Assembly: GCF_963676685.1 (NCBI RefSeq)
Contig: NC_092345.1
Coordinates: 84,757,592 to 84,821,591, forward strand
DNA length: 64,000 nt
Source of the DNA: Mytilus edulis
Lineage: Eukaryota > Mollusca > Bivalvia > Mytilida > Mytilidae
Direction of reading: 5' to 3'
Part shown: positions 51,101 through 61,874 of the stretch, one piece after another
How the letters are laid out: each line of letters starts with the position of its first letter
How positions within the stretch are numbered: position 1 is the first letter of the stretch
Notes under the pieces: generated by a model
What the model was told of the DNA's origin: nothing
The model's database searches: none
Seen by the model: only the letters and a program-made list of their open reading frames with translations
Program-made: the position numbers and the translations under genes

Positions 51101-54100
51101 ATCTTATAAGTTCAACAATGTTTACCTAAAAGTTACATTTAGGGCTTCAAAATGGAGAATATCTTGTTCAATAGGCCTAGAGAATGTAAAATTATATCTG
51201 CATGTAGGTCTTGTATGTTTGGTTTTTTTTTTTAGATAAAAGCAATTGAAAAAATAAAATATTATTGTAGGAAAAAAATTTATGTCTGGATTTTTCCAAT
51301 GAATTGTGATGGAAGAAATTAATCTTGATTTAAATGTAGCAGAATTAATAGACTTTGAAAATATTTTTTCAGAAAGTATATTTGAGATGAATGTTTATAA
51401 AAAGCATGGAAAAAAAATTGTCCCAAACAAAGCATTGATATTTGAATTTCATTTAGTTTTAATGGAATAGTAAATCAAGCAATGACAATGAGATGATCAA
51501 GTTTGAGATGATTTATGTTGTTATGTACTGATTATTTATTTTATTTCAGTAATGACTCCAGAAGACTTTGATGAACTACGCATGTTAATGGAGAAGTTAC
51601 AGTCGCGTAGTTCCCAGAATCGAAACTGGACAGAAATTATCAAGGCAGTCATAGTTGCAATAACAAATGTAAGTTAGAATGTAAGCCATTCACAAAATGC
51701 AAGTACTATTTTTATGCCCCCGCCAGAGCAGAAGGGACATTAAGTTTTACCCTTGTCCTTCTGCAGGTACGTATATACGTGTATACTTATGTCCCAAGTT
51801 GGTTTCCGTCCTCTAATTTTATATATGAATAAAGGGAGATGTGGGTTATGCATCAATGAAACAGCAACCCAGCTAAAAATCCCATCTTTTTAAGTTATAA
51901 AACTTGACTGTATGGATTATGTAGTGATTTTATAAGATGCAATGAGACAATTTTATTTTGATTGACATTTATGAAACTATACAACACAGAGCATTTCACT
52001 GAATAGAATTTTTAGCTCACCTGTCCCGAAGGGACAAGTGAGCTTATGCCATCACTTGGCGTCCGTCGTCGTCTGTCGTCCGTCGTCTGTCGTCGTCTGT
52101 CGTCGTAAACTATTTCAAGAATCTTCTCCTCTGAAACTACTGGGCCAAATACTTTCAAACTTTAACTGAATGTTCCTTAGGGTATCTAATTTATAAATTG
52201 TATCCGAAGTTTTTATCTATCAACAAACATGGTCGCCATTGCTAAAAATAGAACATAGGGGTCAAATGCAGTTTTTGGCTTATAACTCAAAAACCAAAGC
52301 ATTTAGAGCAAATCTGACATGGGGTAATATTGTTTATCAGGTCAAGATCTATCTGCCCTGAAATTTTCAGATGAATCAGACAACCCGTTGTTGGGTTACT
52401 GCCCCTGAATTGGTAATTTTAAGGAAATTTTGCTGTTTTTGGTTATTATCTTGAATATTATTATAGATAGAGATAAACTGTAAACAGCAATAATGTTCAG
52501 CAAAGTAAGATTTACAAATAAGTCAACATGACGGAAATGGTAAGTTGACCTCTTTAGGAGTTATTGCCCTTTATAGTCAATTTTTAACCATTTTTCGTAA
52601 ATCTTAGTAATCTTTTACAAAAATCTTCTCATCTGAAACTACTGGGCAAAATACTTTCAAACTTTAACTAAATGTTCCTTAGGGTAGTGGTTTGTAAATT
52701 GTATCCGAAGTTATGATCTATCAACAAACATGGTTGCCATTGCTAAAAATAGAACATAGGGGTCAAATGCAGTTTTTGGCTTATAACTCAAAAACCAAAG
52801 CATTTAGAGCAAATCTGACCTGGGTTTATATTGTTTATCAGGTCAAGATCTATCTGCCCTGAAATTTTCAGATGAATCAGACAACCTGTTGTTGGGTTGC
52901 TGCCCCTGAATTGATAATTTTAAGGACATTTTGCTGTTTTTGTTTATTATCTTGAATATAATTATAGATAGAAATAAACTGTAAACAGCAATGATGTTCA
53001 GCAAAGTAAGATCTTCAATTAAGTCAATTTGACCAAAATTGTCAATTGACCCCTTAAGGAGTTATTGCCCTTTAAGGACTTTTTTCGCAATTTGTTCATC
53101 ATGTTGACTTACTTTAAAAAATCTTCTCCTTTGAAACTGCTGTATCAATTTCAGCCAAACTTAGGCTAAATGAGTTTCAGAGTATTTAGTATAAATTTTA
53201 TATTTTATTTCCTTGTATGTCAAGAAACATAGCTACTATGACTAAAATAGAACATAGGAGAAAATGATTATTTTTTTTGGCTTTTGAAGAAAATAGGACG
53301 ATCCAAAAAACATTTAAATAAATTGAAAAGCCAAAATAATCATTGATGAGAGATTAAACCAAAAGAATTAAGGTGAGCGATTCAGGCTCTTGAGAGCCTC
53401 TTGTTTTTATAGTAAAGTTTCCACTCAGTTTAAGCTTGATGTATTCAATTTTGAAGAAAAAAAACATGTTTAATGGGGAAACATTTATTTTGGGGGACTA
53501 CTTCTAAAATTTTACATATTACTTGTATAGTCCCCAGGAAAGCCCCTTTATTTTACAGATACTCGGAAAAAGTGTACAAAGGTTTTCACTTATCAAAACC
53601 AATCATCATCATCATCATATTCATTTCTAAATAAATACAAAAATATTTTGAAAGTATCGAAGAATGTAACTGTTTTAGTTATTTTCGTTGCCATATAATG
53701 TCTTTTATTACACTTCCAGGCCTTTAAATGGCTAAATTTCATTATTTCATGTATCTTGATTGGTTTTGTGTAAGTGATTGTCTCTAATTATAAGTGTGAA
53801 AATGTTGATTTCCTGTTGCTTGAGTGAAAATCCCAGAGGAATTGTGAAAGTTAATATCATTGTCTCCATGTCTCTAGATTGATTAAGACCAATATTTAGA
53901 TTGATTTATTTGGAAGTGTGAAGACAGTTATTCAATAGAAAATGATTGAACTTGGTAATAGTTATATGTATACAAAAAATTACATTTAAAGTGTTTAAAG
54001 ATATAAGCATTGACCTGCATGACGGATGAGGGAGCTGTGTAGTTTTTAAATTGCCTCTTTGTACATTGTATGGGAACAGTTTTTTTGAAAAAATGCAACA

Positions 54101-57100
54101 ACTCCAAAGCAATGGATAGGATGATAATGAAATTTAACACAGTTGTTTTTGCAATATATGTAAATACATACATGTATCAATATTATCTTTTTGTAATAAT
54201 ATTTATATTTATTTTTTTAAATCACATATTTCAAGAAACAGTTTTTATGAACAACAAAATTAAAAAAATACTTGTATGTTATCAATGAAATTTTGCACAG
54301 TTGCTGTTCATAATACATGCAATACATGTACATTGTCAAAATCTTTCCAACAGCCAGCATGTTTGAATGACTGCTATAACACATCAAGAAAATATAATAA
54401 CATAGGATATATATTGTCAGAATTTATGAAAATCTAAATCCTGTATAATGGATTGGCTAGTTTGTATCAGAATTAGTTATTTTTTCTGTACATTTGTACC
54501 TCTTACAAAAAATAAGCATGTGTACAACATGCTTGTGTCAGAGACGAAAACAAAAACACTTTAAAATAGAAGGTGAAAATAATATCATAATAACAATAAT
54601 GACTCTTTCTTCAAAGTCAACATTAACAGCCATAAATTTTAACAATCAAATTTACATTTTCCCTTATTGAAATAGGCTCAGATAAACAAAAATTGTAGAT
54701 AGTAATGTTCCACCAACTTTTTAGGCAAAGGATAAACACAAGAAGAGTATAGTGTCCATTTATAATCCAATTAGTCATATAAATCAATCTGTTTAACAAT
54801 TTATTGCAATGTTTGAATGTTCAATCCAAACATTTTTAAAACATACTACAAACCACACCTAAATTTGTTGTACATATAAAACTGATAATTCCATTTACAG
54901 GTTCACTGGAAAAAAGTGCAAATGTCCAATGTATTTTTAGGTCAAATGTCATTTGTGTTACAGGTAAAAAAAAAAAAGAAGTGCAAGCATCCTAAGGCCT
55001 TGGGTGTATACTATAGTATGAAAATATACCAATTTACATGTTAATATTTACATGCATTATTAATTTATAGGACAAGCGTTGCCAGTCAGATGCATTGGAG
55101 AGGTCCAGCATACTGTCATGTGTGGACAAGCTACAAAAGGCAATTAAAGGTAATATATTGACAGTGTAGTGAAGACTTTTTTGTTGGTTGCAAAGATTAT
55201 CAATTTAGGACCTACTGGAATCTTGTTTTATTTGTAATTTTGTATCATCATATTTGGAGGTCAAACTTGGTTATAGATGTTTACATAAACATGTCCTCAT
55301 TAATTTATTTGAACTTTTAACTTAAGATTAAAAGTTGGGTTAAGACTGAAGTCTGTTCCATAAAATTATACATGATAAAAATTGAAAATGTCAAGTGAAC
55401 CAACACCTTCTTGCAATACAAACGGTTGGAGAAGTCATAATGGATATTGAAGTAAACTACTGTTGTCTTAAATCATCATAAATTCAAACTATTAAAAAGC
55501 AAACACATCCTGGTTACTGCAAGGAAATATTTTATAGTGGTTGACATTTTGCTAATTAAGAGTGGCAGATTTAGGACAATTTAGAGATAGGAAACAAATA
55601 CTGCTGTACATAAAATGATTCATGTGAAGAATCTATTCTTGACAATTTTTTTAAAGTAATTTAAAACTGTATAATAAACTAATAAAGGGCCAATGACAGA
55701 CTGATAAAAGTCCAATTGGGTCGGAGATATGCCATAAATGTGGCTATATGCAGATTCTAGTTGATATAGGAGACTGAGTTTTTTAAGTTTCAACTAAGAG
55801 CTGTCTTTATAGAGACAGAAATTTCATTACATAGAAGTTGAACATATGTGCCATCTGTTTGATATTTAAAACTTTTGTTGTAAAAAATAATTTCTATAAC
55901 AACATGTTTCACACTACATTAACTTTATACATATTAATGGTTATTGATATAAATCCAGGAACTTGTTTAAATGAATGTTTATCAAAATACAGATAACATT
56001 AACAGATTGTCTTCTCTATGGTTGGGTTGTTGTCTCTTTGACACATTCCCTATTTCCATTGTCAATTTTAACATTAGTTAATTAAGTTTATGGTCAGCTT
56101 CTGTGGTTATGTAAAATGGTATTAGAAGAAAAAGGTTTGTTTTCCATTTATTGAGGAAAATCATTACTTATCAGGAGGGAATAATCTACATGTATAGCAA
56201 AACAAAACATAAGTGGTAATAGAATTGAAATAAGCAAATATTTTTCAGTTGAAAATCAGCAAACCCTGCTGGAAAAACTGGAATCCATTGCCCGTCAGCA
56301 AAGCTTGATGTTTAATCCACCAGCACTTCCAGATAAACCAGCTTCCATCAGCTGTGAAATGTTTACTGTTGAAATCTCCATGGATACAAAGGGAGTTGTA
56401 AAAGATGTCAGAGTTTGTCACCAGGGAGAAGCAATGGTAAGTTATGTGAAACCATTCACAAAATTCACACCCTTGATTAATTGGATTAGTGATAGAAACG
56501 TCAAGGTCAAATTTATATCTCTGTATAAAATATACAAAGTCACATGAGACGCAGAGCTTTTGAATGTCTTGATAGATATATTTATGCTTGGTTTTCTTGT
56601 TGCCCACCATCAGAAATTTGTTGCAAATATAGTTGAAATGTCCTTATCCTGCATATGCATTTAATTTTACCACTGGAGGTTAAACAACCATCCATCCATT
56701 TAATAAAAGCAAAAATAAATGTGGTTTTAAAACTTGAACAATCTCTGAATGATTTATCTATACATGGGAGTTAAATGAATTGGTTGGTTTCAGTAAAGTA
56801 AGCTTGTACACACTTTTTCACATGTAATTCATATAATACTAAAATAAGAAGTTGTGTTATGATTGCCACATGTGCCAATGAGACAACTCTAAAACAAGAG
56901 ACCATGCATGCATGAAACAACTATAGTCTTTTGGTCACTATAATGTGACTATATGCATGCATCAGTAACTCATCTTCCTGCAGGGAAAATAAAAATCTAA
57001 AGAATTTATATAAAACAATAGTTATGATAGTTATACATAAAAAAAGATATATTTTGAAAAAAATAATTCAGCTTTTTTCTATAAAATAAATTATTGATTT

Positions 57101-60100
57101 CAGAGTAATGAAGAGCTGACAGAAGTCCTCAGTAGAGAGCAGTATGATGAATTTTCTGGACATTTGCAAGGATTTTTATCCATCTACAAGATACCTGGAG
57201 ACAAGTAAGTTTGTTTCTGTGGTCAGTAAGAAGACAGCAAGGGATACTTACACAGCTTACATGTAGTACATACACATGCATCAGACAGACAGATAACTGA
57301 TGAACATGTTTTAATAAGAAGGTGTTTTACATTTCATGGACTTACACACTTCATTATATAGACGAAGGGCACTTCTGACATCCAAATATGGAGAAATAAA
57401 TGCATAAGTGGGAGGTTTCTGATGATGCTTTTTATGTGATACTTTTTCCAGTATTACACCTTTAAATCTGGTCAATATTTACAGTTATTAATGGTTAAAG
57501 GTTACTGACCATTTTTGAAAGATGATGATAATGATATCATTTTTAGGAGCCTTTTTAATGACTACTGTTATTATTTGATTTCTTGGCATGTAGTATCAAT
57601 AAGTTAAGTATCAAAAATTTAATTGTTCAGTTTCTTAGCTTATTCTTTCATAAGTTTATGTAGATTTTCTTATTCATGCATAATAACAATTGATGAAATC
57701 AAAACAAGGACACCGCACCCTCTCCCTCAAAAAATAAATCTGGAGGCAAAATATTTTATTGATTAAAGTTTTAATATCTTTCCAAATCATATTTGAAAGA
57801 TTTATTTTTCCATTATGAATAATAATTAAATTTTAATTACACTGCTATCTCACATGTTCATCAGGTTAGAACTCTTCTCTGTCTATAAATGATCAGTTAA
57901 TTTTTAAAGCAGGTGTTCCATATTTTTTCGACAAAAATAAGAAATTGTAAACAAATAAGTTATTAATAATAATATTTACCATGGTTTTGCTTTGTCAACT
58001 TCGGGTATTACAGAAAAAAATATTAATTTCTTTTACAGGAAGCAGAAGTCCAAAGCATACTTGGCTTTACAGTCTCTAGAAACAGATCTCAATGACCTTG
58101 CTCAGTTACAAAGGTGAAAATTTACTGCTATTACTGTCTTTTCCTAAAAAATTAATATACAGAAAGCTTTTATACGTTGTAGGATTAGCTTTTATCGTAT
58201 GCAAAACTGCAGTCATTTGGAACTAAAATTTCAAGTTCAACCATTTTTATATCAAATTTTGAAGGACATAATATAAAAAAGAAGATGTGGTATGATTGCC
58301 AATGAGACAACTCTCCACAAGACACCAAATGACACAAAAATTAACAACTATAGGTTACCATACAGCCTTCAACAATGAGCAAAGCCCACACTGCATACTA
58401 AGCTATAAAAGGCCCGAAATGACAATGTATAACAATTTAAACCAGAAAACTGATAGCTTAATTATGTACAAAAAATGAACAAAAAACAAATATGTAAGAC
58501 ATAAACAAAGGACAACCTCTGAATTACAGGAATTTAATGTCCTGTGAAATTTGTGTACCTGTTTTCAAATGAACAACAAATCAGAGCTCCCTATAATTCA
58601 TTTTAAGCTACTTGTGGTGTTTTCACAAATATTGGTTATCAACTTCCTGTTTTACCAAATACTTATATATATAATGCTAGGCGGTGTTGTCGTAGAAGTT
58701 AGAAATAAAAAGTACAGGTTCCAGCCCCGGCGCCGGGGAGGAAGTTACAAATCAAATCTACTCTAACATCGTTAGGTTGATTTTCTAGGCACGTTATACA
58801 TATTCTAACGCCTGGTATTTCTTAATCATAAGATATCCGATGGACAATTTTTAATTTGCAGTTGTCACTACACATAGTCAGAGATATACATATATTAATT
58901 TACAGTGATTGTATGCTTCTAAAAATAGATTAGCATCCTGTAATTATACTGAAGAGATGAGTAGATGATCATTTCTGTACACTAAAAAGAATACTTCGTG
59001 TATTGTATCAGAGATCCTTGTTTAATTCCTACGACAAGGTAACACCTCCCGAAACTAAAGCTTATTTTTATAAACTAGAGTTAGAAGAGGGGATAAGGTC
59101 TCTGCTCAATGCTAGGCGGTGTTGTCGTAGAAGTTAGAAATAAAAAGTACAGGTTCCAGCCCCGGCGCCTGGGAGGAAGTTACAAATCAAATCTACTCTT
59201 AACATCGTTAGGTTGATTTTCTAGGCACTTTATATATATAAATATATATTCCTTTACATAATGGCCATGACATCTTATATTCAGCATTACACATAGGCTG
59301 AAATCAGCACCTCTCAATAGTTCTACTATACAGCATGAAAAATAGAAGAAATATTAAGTTCTAAAACTAGAATATTTTATTTCAGCTCTATCAAAGGTGT
59401 TTCTAACTGTATCCACAAGTCTCCACTGGGTATACTGCTGCCAAGGAAAGGTGGTAAGTAGAACTCAATATTAATGTTGTTAAAATTTTAACAAGACATT
59501 GTAATGGTGTTAATTACTGAATTTTAAGCAACATTCTGTTCATTGGATTGTTAGGTAACTGCTACTTGACAATCTGGTGACATTTTATTACTGCCAAGAA
59601 ATATCATTATTAAAGGAGAAAAAAGATTATTTTCCTCACCAGGATTAAAAAATTGATTTATAAAAAGATGCTAAAAAAATCATAAAACCGATCTGTGGTT
59701 GAATATGAATGTACAACCAATTCTCTAATACTGATATATACATGTATATGCAACTGACTGTCAAGATGGCACTTTTATTTAAATTTGATGGTTGGTGGTA
59801 ATTTAAGAAAGCTTGCTTGACCTTTTAAAGGAAATATCCAATTAAAAATTTATGCATGGTTGGGTCAAATAAAATAGCTAGAATACCCCCCCACCGTATA
59901 TTAATTTTTGGAACAGCCCTGGGGAAAAAAACAAGAAAAACTAATATGATCCGTCACATATAAATACATTCAATTTATGAAAAGAAAAAAATGTTTTATT
60001 GCACACATTACATTAATGATGTGTAAAAAAATGTTATGATATTTAAGTAAGTGGGCTGTAGTGACAGATTGATTCTAATTGAGCATGTTTAATTTGTTAA

Positions 60101-61419
60101 ACATGGATAAACATAGCAGCAAGATTAGTCTTCTATCGAATAAAAAATACATATATAAGTTATTTCTGGTAAAATTATGAGTAAACTTGTGTCAAGTCAT
60201 TCAATATATTAAATTAGCTTTGACAATTTTATAATCCTTTCTTGCAAAGACGTTGTATAAAGTGATGTTCATGTACGTTCATCGGTCACAATTTTGGTTT
60301 AGATTTTATAGCTATGTCTGCAGTAAGAACCATAAAATTTAAATTAGCTAAATTATCTGCCCTTAAATGTCAAGTGAAAAACAATTTGAAATAAACAAAA
60401 TATATTCTCTATATAGGGATATTCCAGAAAAAAACCCAATATATAGGTGATGGGGGTGGAGAGTGGAAGGTACTTGAAATGTTTATGTATATGTGGGGGC
60501 AGGTCAGCAAGTTCAAATTGTGTGGTTATGTATCAAAAGTTTAAATGAAACTGTATGGGCAGTGGCATAAAAAAAGTGCCATCCAACCCCCCATCAAGAC
60601 AATCTTAAAGACCATAATAAATCTCTCGAGTTTGTTTCTGAAAATGGATAGTTATTGTTTATGAGTTTAGCTGTGAACACTAGAATGAAGGATGACAAGT
60701 TGAAGATATAAATTCTTTAAACTTTTTTACTTTAATTGTGATTATTTTTCTTTTAGGTTATCCTATGAAGTTAATTTACTTTGTTTCACCCTATGACCTA
60801 TTGGACAAGAGAAGTAACTCACCACATCCATTGACAGTTGAAGGTAACTCATTTACAGGAAAAACAGTCTTATCCAAATTAAATGCTCTTTATGTTTTGG
60901 AAAAATTGATTGTTTCAAATATTTCTAAGGAAATACTAGGCACAAGTGCACTTGTATGATTTTGAGCTCATGTGGCATTAGTTATTGTTATTGTATTAAT
61001 ATGGTCAGACTCAATATTTTGAGAGCTAAAATATATTCATGAACATTTTCAATTGACGCCATTATAAGTGAGGTTAATATTCAAATAAAATTGAGAATGG
61101 AAATGGGGAGTGTGTCAAAGAGACAACCCAATCAAAAGAGCAGACAACAGCAGAAGTGTTTCAGAATAACTGGCAAGTTATACTTTAAAGGAATAATAAA
61201 TAAGCTTACATTATTTAGAAAGGACAGAGAACACAAGTCTTCCTTGGATAACACACAATTTGGTTGATAGTTTAAATGTTTGTAAAATGAATTCTTCTTA
61301 ATAGCTATAACAGAATATGAGTGTGGACAGAGTGTAACTGTATGCATACAACAGTGTTCAGTGTCAAGCAGACTACAGACAATGCCATTGATGAGTGTGG
61401 TTACACAAGATGGTAAAAG
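42136..61419 (+). CDS. MED1: Mediator subunit 1 (MED1), 5' part, continues past the window
   Basis: MED1 is a Mediator subunit that links nuclear receptors and other activators to RNA polymerase II. Exons found: 42136-42193 (tentative), 51550-51668, 55071-55149, 56249-56436, 57104-57204, 58039-58113, 59386-59453, 60757-60843 and 61305-61419; phases agree throughout, giving about 296 residues. Matches to the human N-terminal Med1 domain (from memory): QNRNWTEIIK with QNRPWSETIK, SCEMFTVEISMD with TSDMFYVEVQLD, EFSGHLQGFLSIYKIPGD with EFSKHLKGLVNLYNLPGD, KAYLALQSLETDL with KMYLALQSLEQDL, and YFVSPYDLLD with YYVSPSDLLD. The receptor-binding LxxLL motifs of vertebrate MED1 lie further C-terminal and would be outside. 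The introns host numerous repeats; all listed splice sites look intact. Confidence 0.9.
43741..44637. mobile_element. ~0.9-kb TIR element (ACCCTTTCA ends)
   Basis: TTAACCCTTTCAACGCTACACA at the left (cut here to its shared core ACCCTTTCA-CGCTA) and, inverted at the right, TTGACCCTTTCACCGCTA. Near the right end 'ggcatatgccg' occurs twice. No transposase. Confidence 0.6.
46124..47291. mobile_element. Foldback element with arms of iterated CCATC-RCACTTTAG units
   Basis: The right arm (about 47056-47284) has eleven variants of CCATCGCACTTTAG spaced 20-25 bp apart; the left arm (46138-46210) has four in inverse orientation. The outer ends ATGTAGAACTCTTAAGTG and, inverted, ATGTAGGACTCTAAAGTG form TIRs. 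The interior is AT-rich and non-coding. Confidence 0.7.
47337..47482 (+). mobile_element. 146-bp MITE with GGCGGATCCAG ends
   Basis: GGCGGATCCAG at 47337-47347 and its inverse at 47472-47482, with G- and C-rich tracts just inside. A truncated inverse copy lies at 5986-6085. Confidence 0.8.
51550..51668 (+). CDS. MED1: MED1 exon with MTPEDFDELRML
   Basis: Acceptor TTATTTCAG, donor GTAAGT. Encodes MTPEDFDELRMLMEKLQSRS followed by SQNRNWTEIIKAV, aligned with human ERLHAKFNQNRPWSETIKLV. Its ATG at 51552 is the fallback start. Confidence 0.85.
51700..51885. repeat. Fragments of pearl-type and other interspersed repeats
   Basis: 51713-51745 has a hairpin-like 'atgcccccgc..gggacat' end and 51770-51815 resembles a core region. 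51833-51885 ('aaagggagatgtgggttatg', 'aacagcaacccagctaaaaa') is a string I recall from mussel repeats. In a MED1 intron. Confidence 0.35.
52012..53407 (-). mobile_element. Pearl-like element, fourth family (~500-bp monomers)
   Basis: On the minus strand: left end CAAGAGGCTCTCAAGAGCC (palindromic), three tandem monomers (plus-strand starts near 52108, 52611 and 53108, each 'aatcttctc(c/a)t(c/t)tgaaact'), a GACGACGG-type microsatellite (52066-52112) and the terminal hairpin AGCTCACTTGTCCC..GGGACAGGTGAGCT (52014-52044). Same order of parts as the other pearl-like elements. In a MED1 intron. Confidence 0.65.
53408..55070. other. MED1 intron, nothing further recognised
   Basis: AT-rich; a CAT/ATC microsatellite near 53604-53620. 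Open frames at 53906-54288 overlap on both strands without domains. Confidence 0.4.
55071..55149 (+). CDS. MED1: MED1 exon
   Basis: Acceptor TTATAG, donor GTAATA. Encodes DKRCQSDALERSSILSCVDK and LQKAIK, aligned with human HLVSCLETLQKALKV. Confidence 0.85.
55150..56248. other. MED1 intron with a Naiad tail fragment
   Basis: Contains 56019-56071 (+), the last ~50 bp of the Naiad 3' end ('gggttgttgtctctttgaca', 'ccatttgccat'-like variants). Otherwise nothing. Confidence 0.5.
56019..56071 (+). mobile_element. Naiad 3'-terminal fragment (plus orientation)
   Basis: Matches the last ~50 bp of the element at 19213-22980: GGTTGTTGTCTCTTTGACAC, then ATTCCCTATTTCCATTGTCA and ATTTTA. It is the only copy in the window in this orientation. 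Confidence 0.75.
56249..56436 (+). CDS. MED1: MED1 exon
   Basis: Acceptor TTTTTCAG, donor GTAAGT. Encodes ENQQTLLEKLESIARQQSLM and SCEMFTVEISMDTKGVVKDV, matching the human ...LETISRQ and DMFYVEVQLDPAG segments. Confidence 0.92.
56437..57103. other. MED1 intron, nothing clear
   Basis: AT-rich. 56843-56950 is a diverged relative of the 'gatgtggtatgattgcc' repeat ('tgattgccac', 'gccaatgagacaactct'). Confidence 0.4.
57104..57204 (+). CDS. MED1: MED1 exon
   Basis: Acceptor GATTTCAG, donor GTAAGT. Encodes SNEELTEVLSREQYDEFSGH and LQGFLSIYKIPGD, with the conserved phase-2 Lys split. Confidence 0.92.
57205..58038. other. MED1 intron, nothing recognised
   Basis: 834 bp, AT-rich, no repeat or open frame of note. 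Confidence 0.5.
58039..58113 (+). CDS. MED1: MED1 exon
   Basis: Acceptor TTTTACAG, donor GTGAAA. Encodes KQKSKAYLALQSLETDLNDL and AQLQ, the best-conserved helix of the domain. Confidence 0.92.
58277..58545 (+). repeat. Interspersed repeat ('gatgtggtatgattgcc' family)
   Basis: The fullest copy in the window: 'aagaagatgtggtatgattg', 'caatgagacaactctccaca', 'caacaatgagcaaagcccac' and an A-rich end. It yields open frames (58296-58478) that are not genes. Confidence 0.7.
58676..59222. mobile_element. Direct-repeat-flanked element (LTR-like or tandem dimer)
   Basis: Two nearly identical ~120-bp direct repeats, 58676-58794 and 59110-59222, begin TGCTAGGCGGTGTTGTCG and end TTTTCTAGGCA, with a 434-bp period. 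Each carries 'caggttccagccccggcg', resembling a tRNA T-arm/B box. Flanks are 'cttatatatataa' (left) and 'ctttatatatataa' (right), a possible long target duplication. It could be a miniature LTR element (TRIM), a SINE-like dimer or a retrozyme-like tandem; I found no hammerhead core. Confidence 0.5.
59386..59453 (+). CDS. MED1: MED1 exon
   Basis: Acceptor TATTTCAG, donor GTAAGT. Encodes SIKGVSNCIHKSPLGILLPR and KG; matches the human HGSVGYLTPRSGG region. Confidence 0.85.
59454..60756. other. MED1 intron, nothing recognised
   Basis: 1.3 kb, AT-rich, no repeat that I could name. Confidence 0.5.
60757..60843 (+). CDS. MED1: MED1 exon
   Basis: Acceptor CTTTTAG, donor GTAACT. Encodes YPMKLIYFVSPYDLLDKRSN and SPHPLTVE, matching human LKYYVSPSDLLDDKTASP. 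Confidence 0.92.
61084..61156 (-). mobile_element. Short Naiad 3' tail
   Basis: 73 bp starting at the fixed terminus AATAAAATTGAGAATGG. It lies in the MED1 intron between the last two exons, opposite to MED1. Confidence 0.8.
61305..61419 (+). CDS. MED1: MED1 exon, last in the window
   Basis: Acceptor CTTAATAG, donor GTAGGC. Encodes ITEYECGQSVTVCIQQCSVS and SRLQTMPLMSVVTQDGK, in line with human MNASVTIEGTSAVYKLPIAPL. The next exon must lie beyond 64000 because 61420-64000 holds only repeats. Confidence 0.82.
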
Positions 61420-61773
61420 GTAGGCAAATGATATTGACAGAAAATATATCTCAATTCTTTAGATATTGTTATCTCTCATGGAAGCTAAAAATATATTAGT
61501 AAACTAAAAAATTTAGCTATTGTAATTAAAAGATTCTGTATATGATCTAAAAGTTGACCAGAGCAATGAAGCTGTGTCTGTCCGACAAATTTCATATGAC
61601 CCTTCCCTCATTTCATGAATCAGTGATCAAAGTTTCTTTTCATTATGAGGTCAAGAATCTATAAGCAGAAGTTGAACTAATTTTGGTGTATGAAATAGTT
61701 GTAAGGTTTATATATGTTTTCTGGCAGGGTTTTATCTGACAACCTTATATTCATGATTCATTGGTCAATGTAA

Positions 61774-61854
61774 AAAGAAGATGTGGTATGATTGCCAATG
61801 AGACCACTCTCCACGGGAGACTAAAATGACACAGAATTTAACAACTATAGGTCA
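61774..61854 (+). repeat. Partial 'gatgtggtatgattgcc' repeat
   Basis: Matches the first ~80 bp of 58277-58545 and stops about 20 bp before the long-TIR element at 61875. Confidence 0.7.
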
Positions 61855-61874
61855 TAATGTTCAATTTCAATTAA

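Larger units (their letters stand above)
42194..51549. other. MED1 first intron (if the 42136 exon is correct)
   Basis: 9.4 kb, AT-rich. Holds (AT)n at 42558-42579, the element at 43741-44637, the iterated-arm element at 46124-47291 and the MITE at 47337-47482. 44638-46123 and 47483-51549 show nothing further that I recognise; open frames there are short and domain-free. Confidence 0.4.

Noticed and set aside
58676..59222. Hammerhead ribozyme in the direct-repeat element
   Set aside because: A CTGAAGA and a CGAAAC exist on the plus strand but are about 100 nt apart with no stem II between them.
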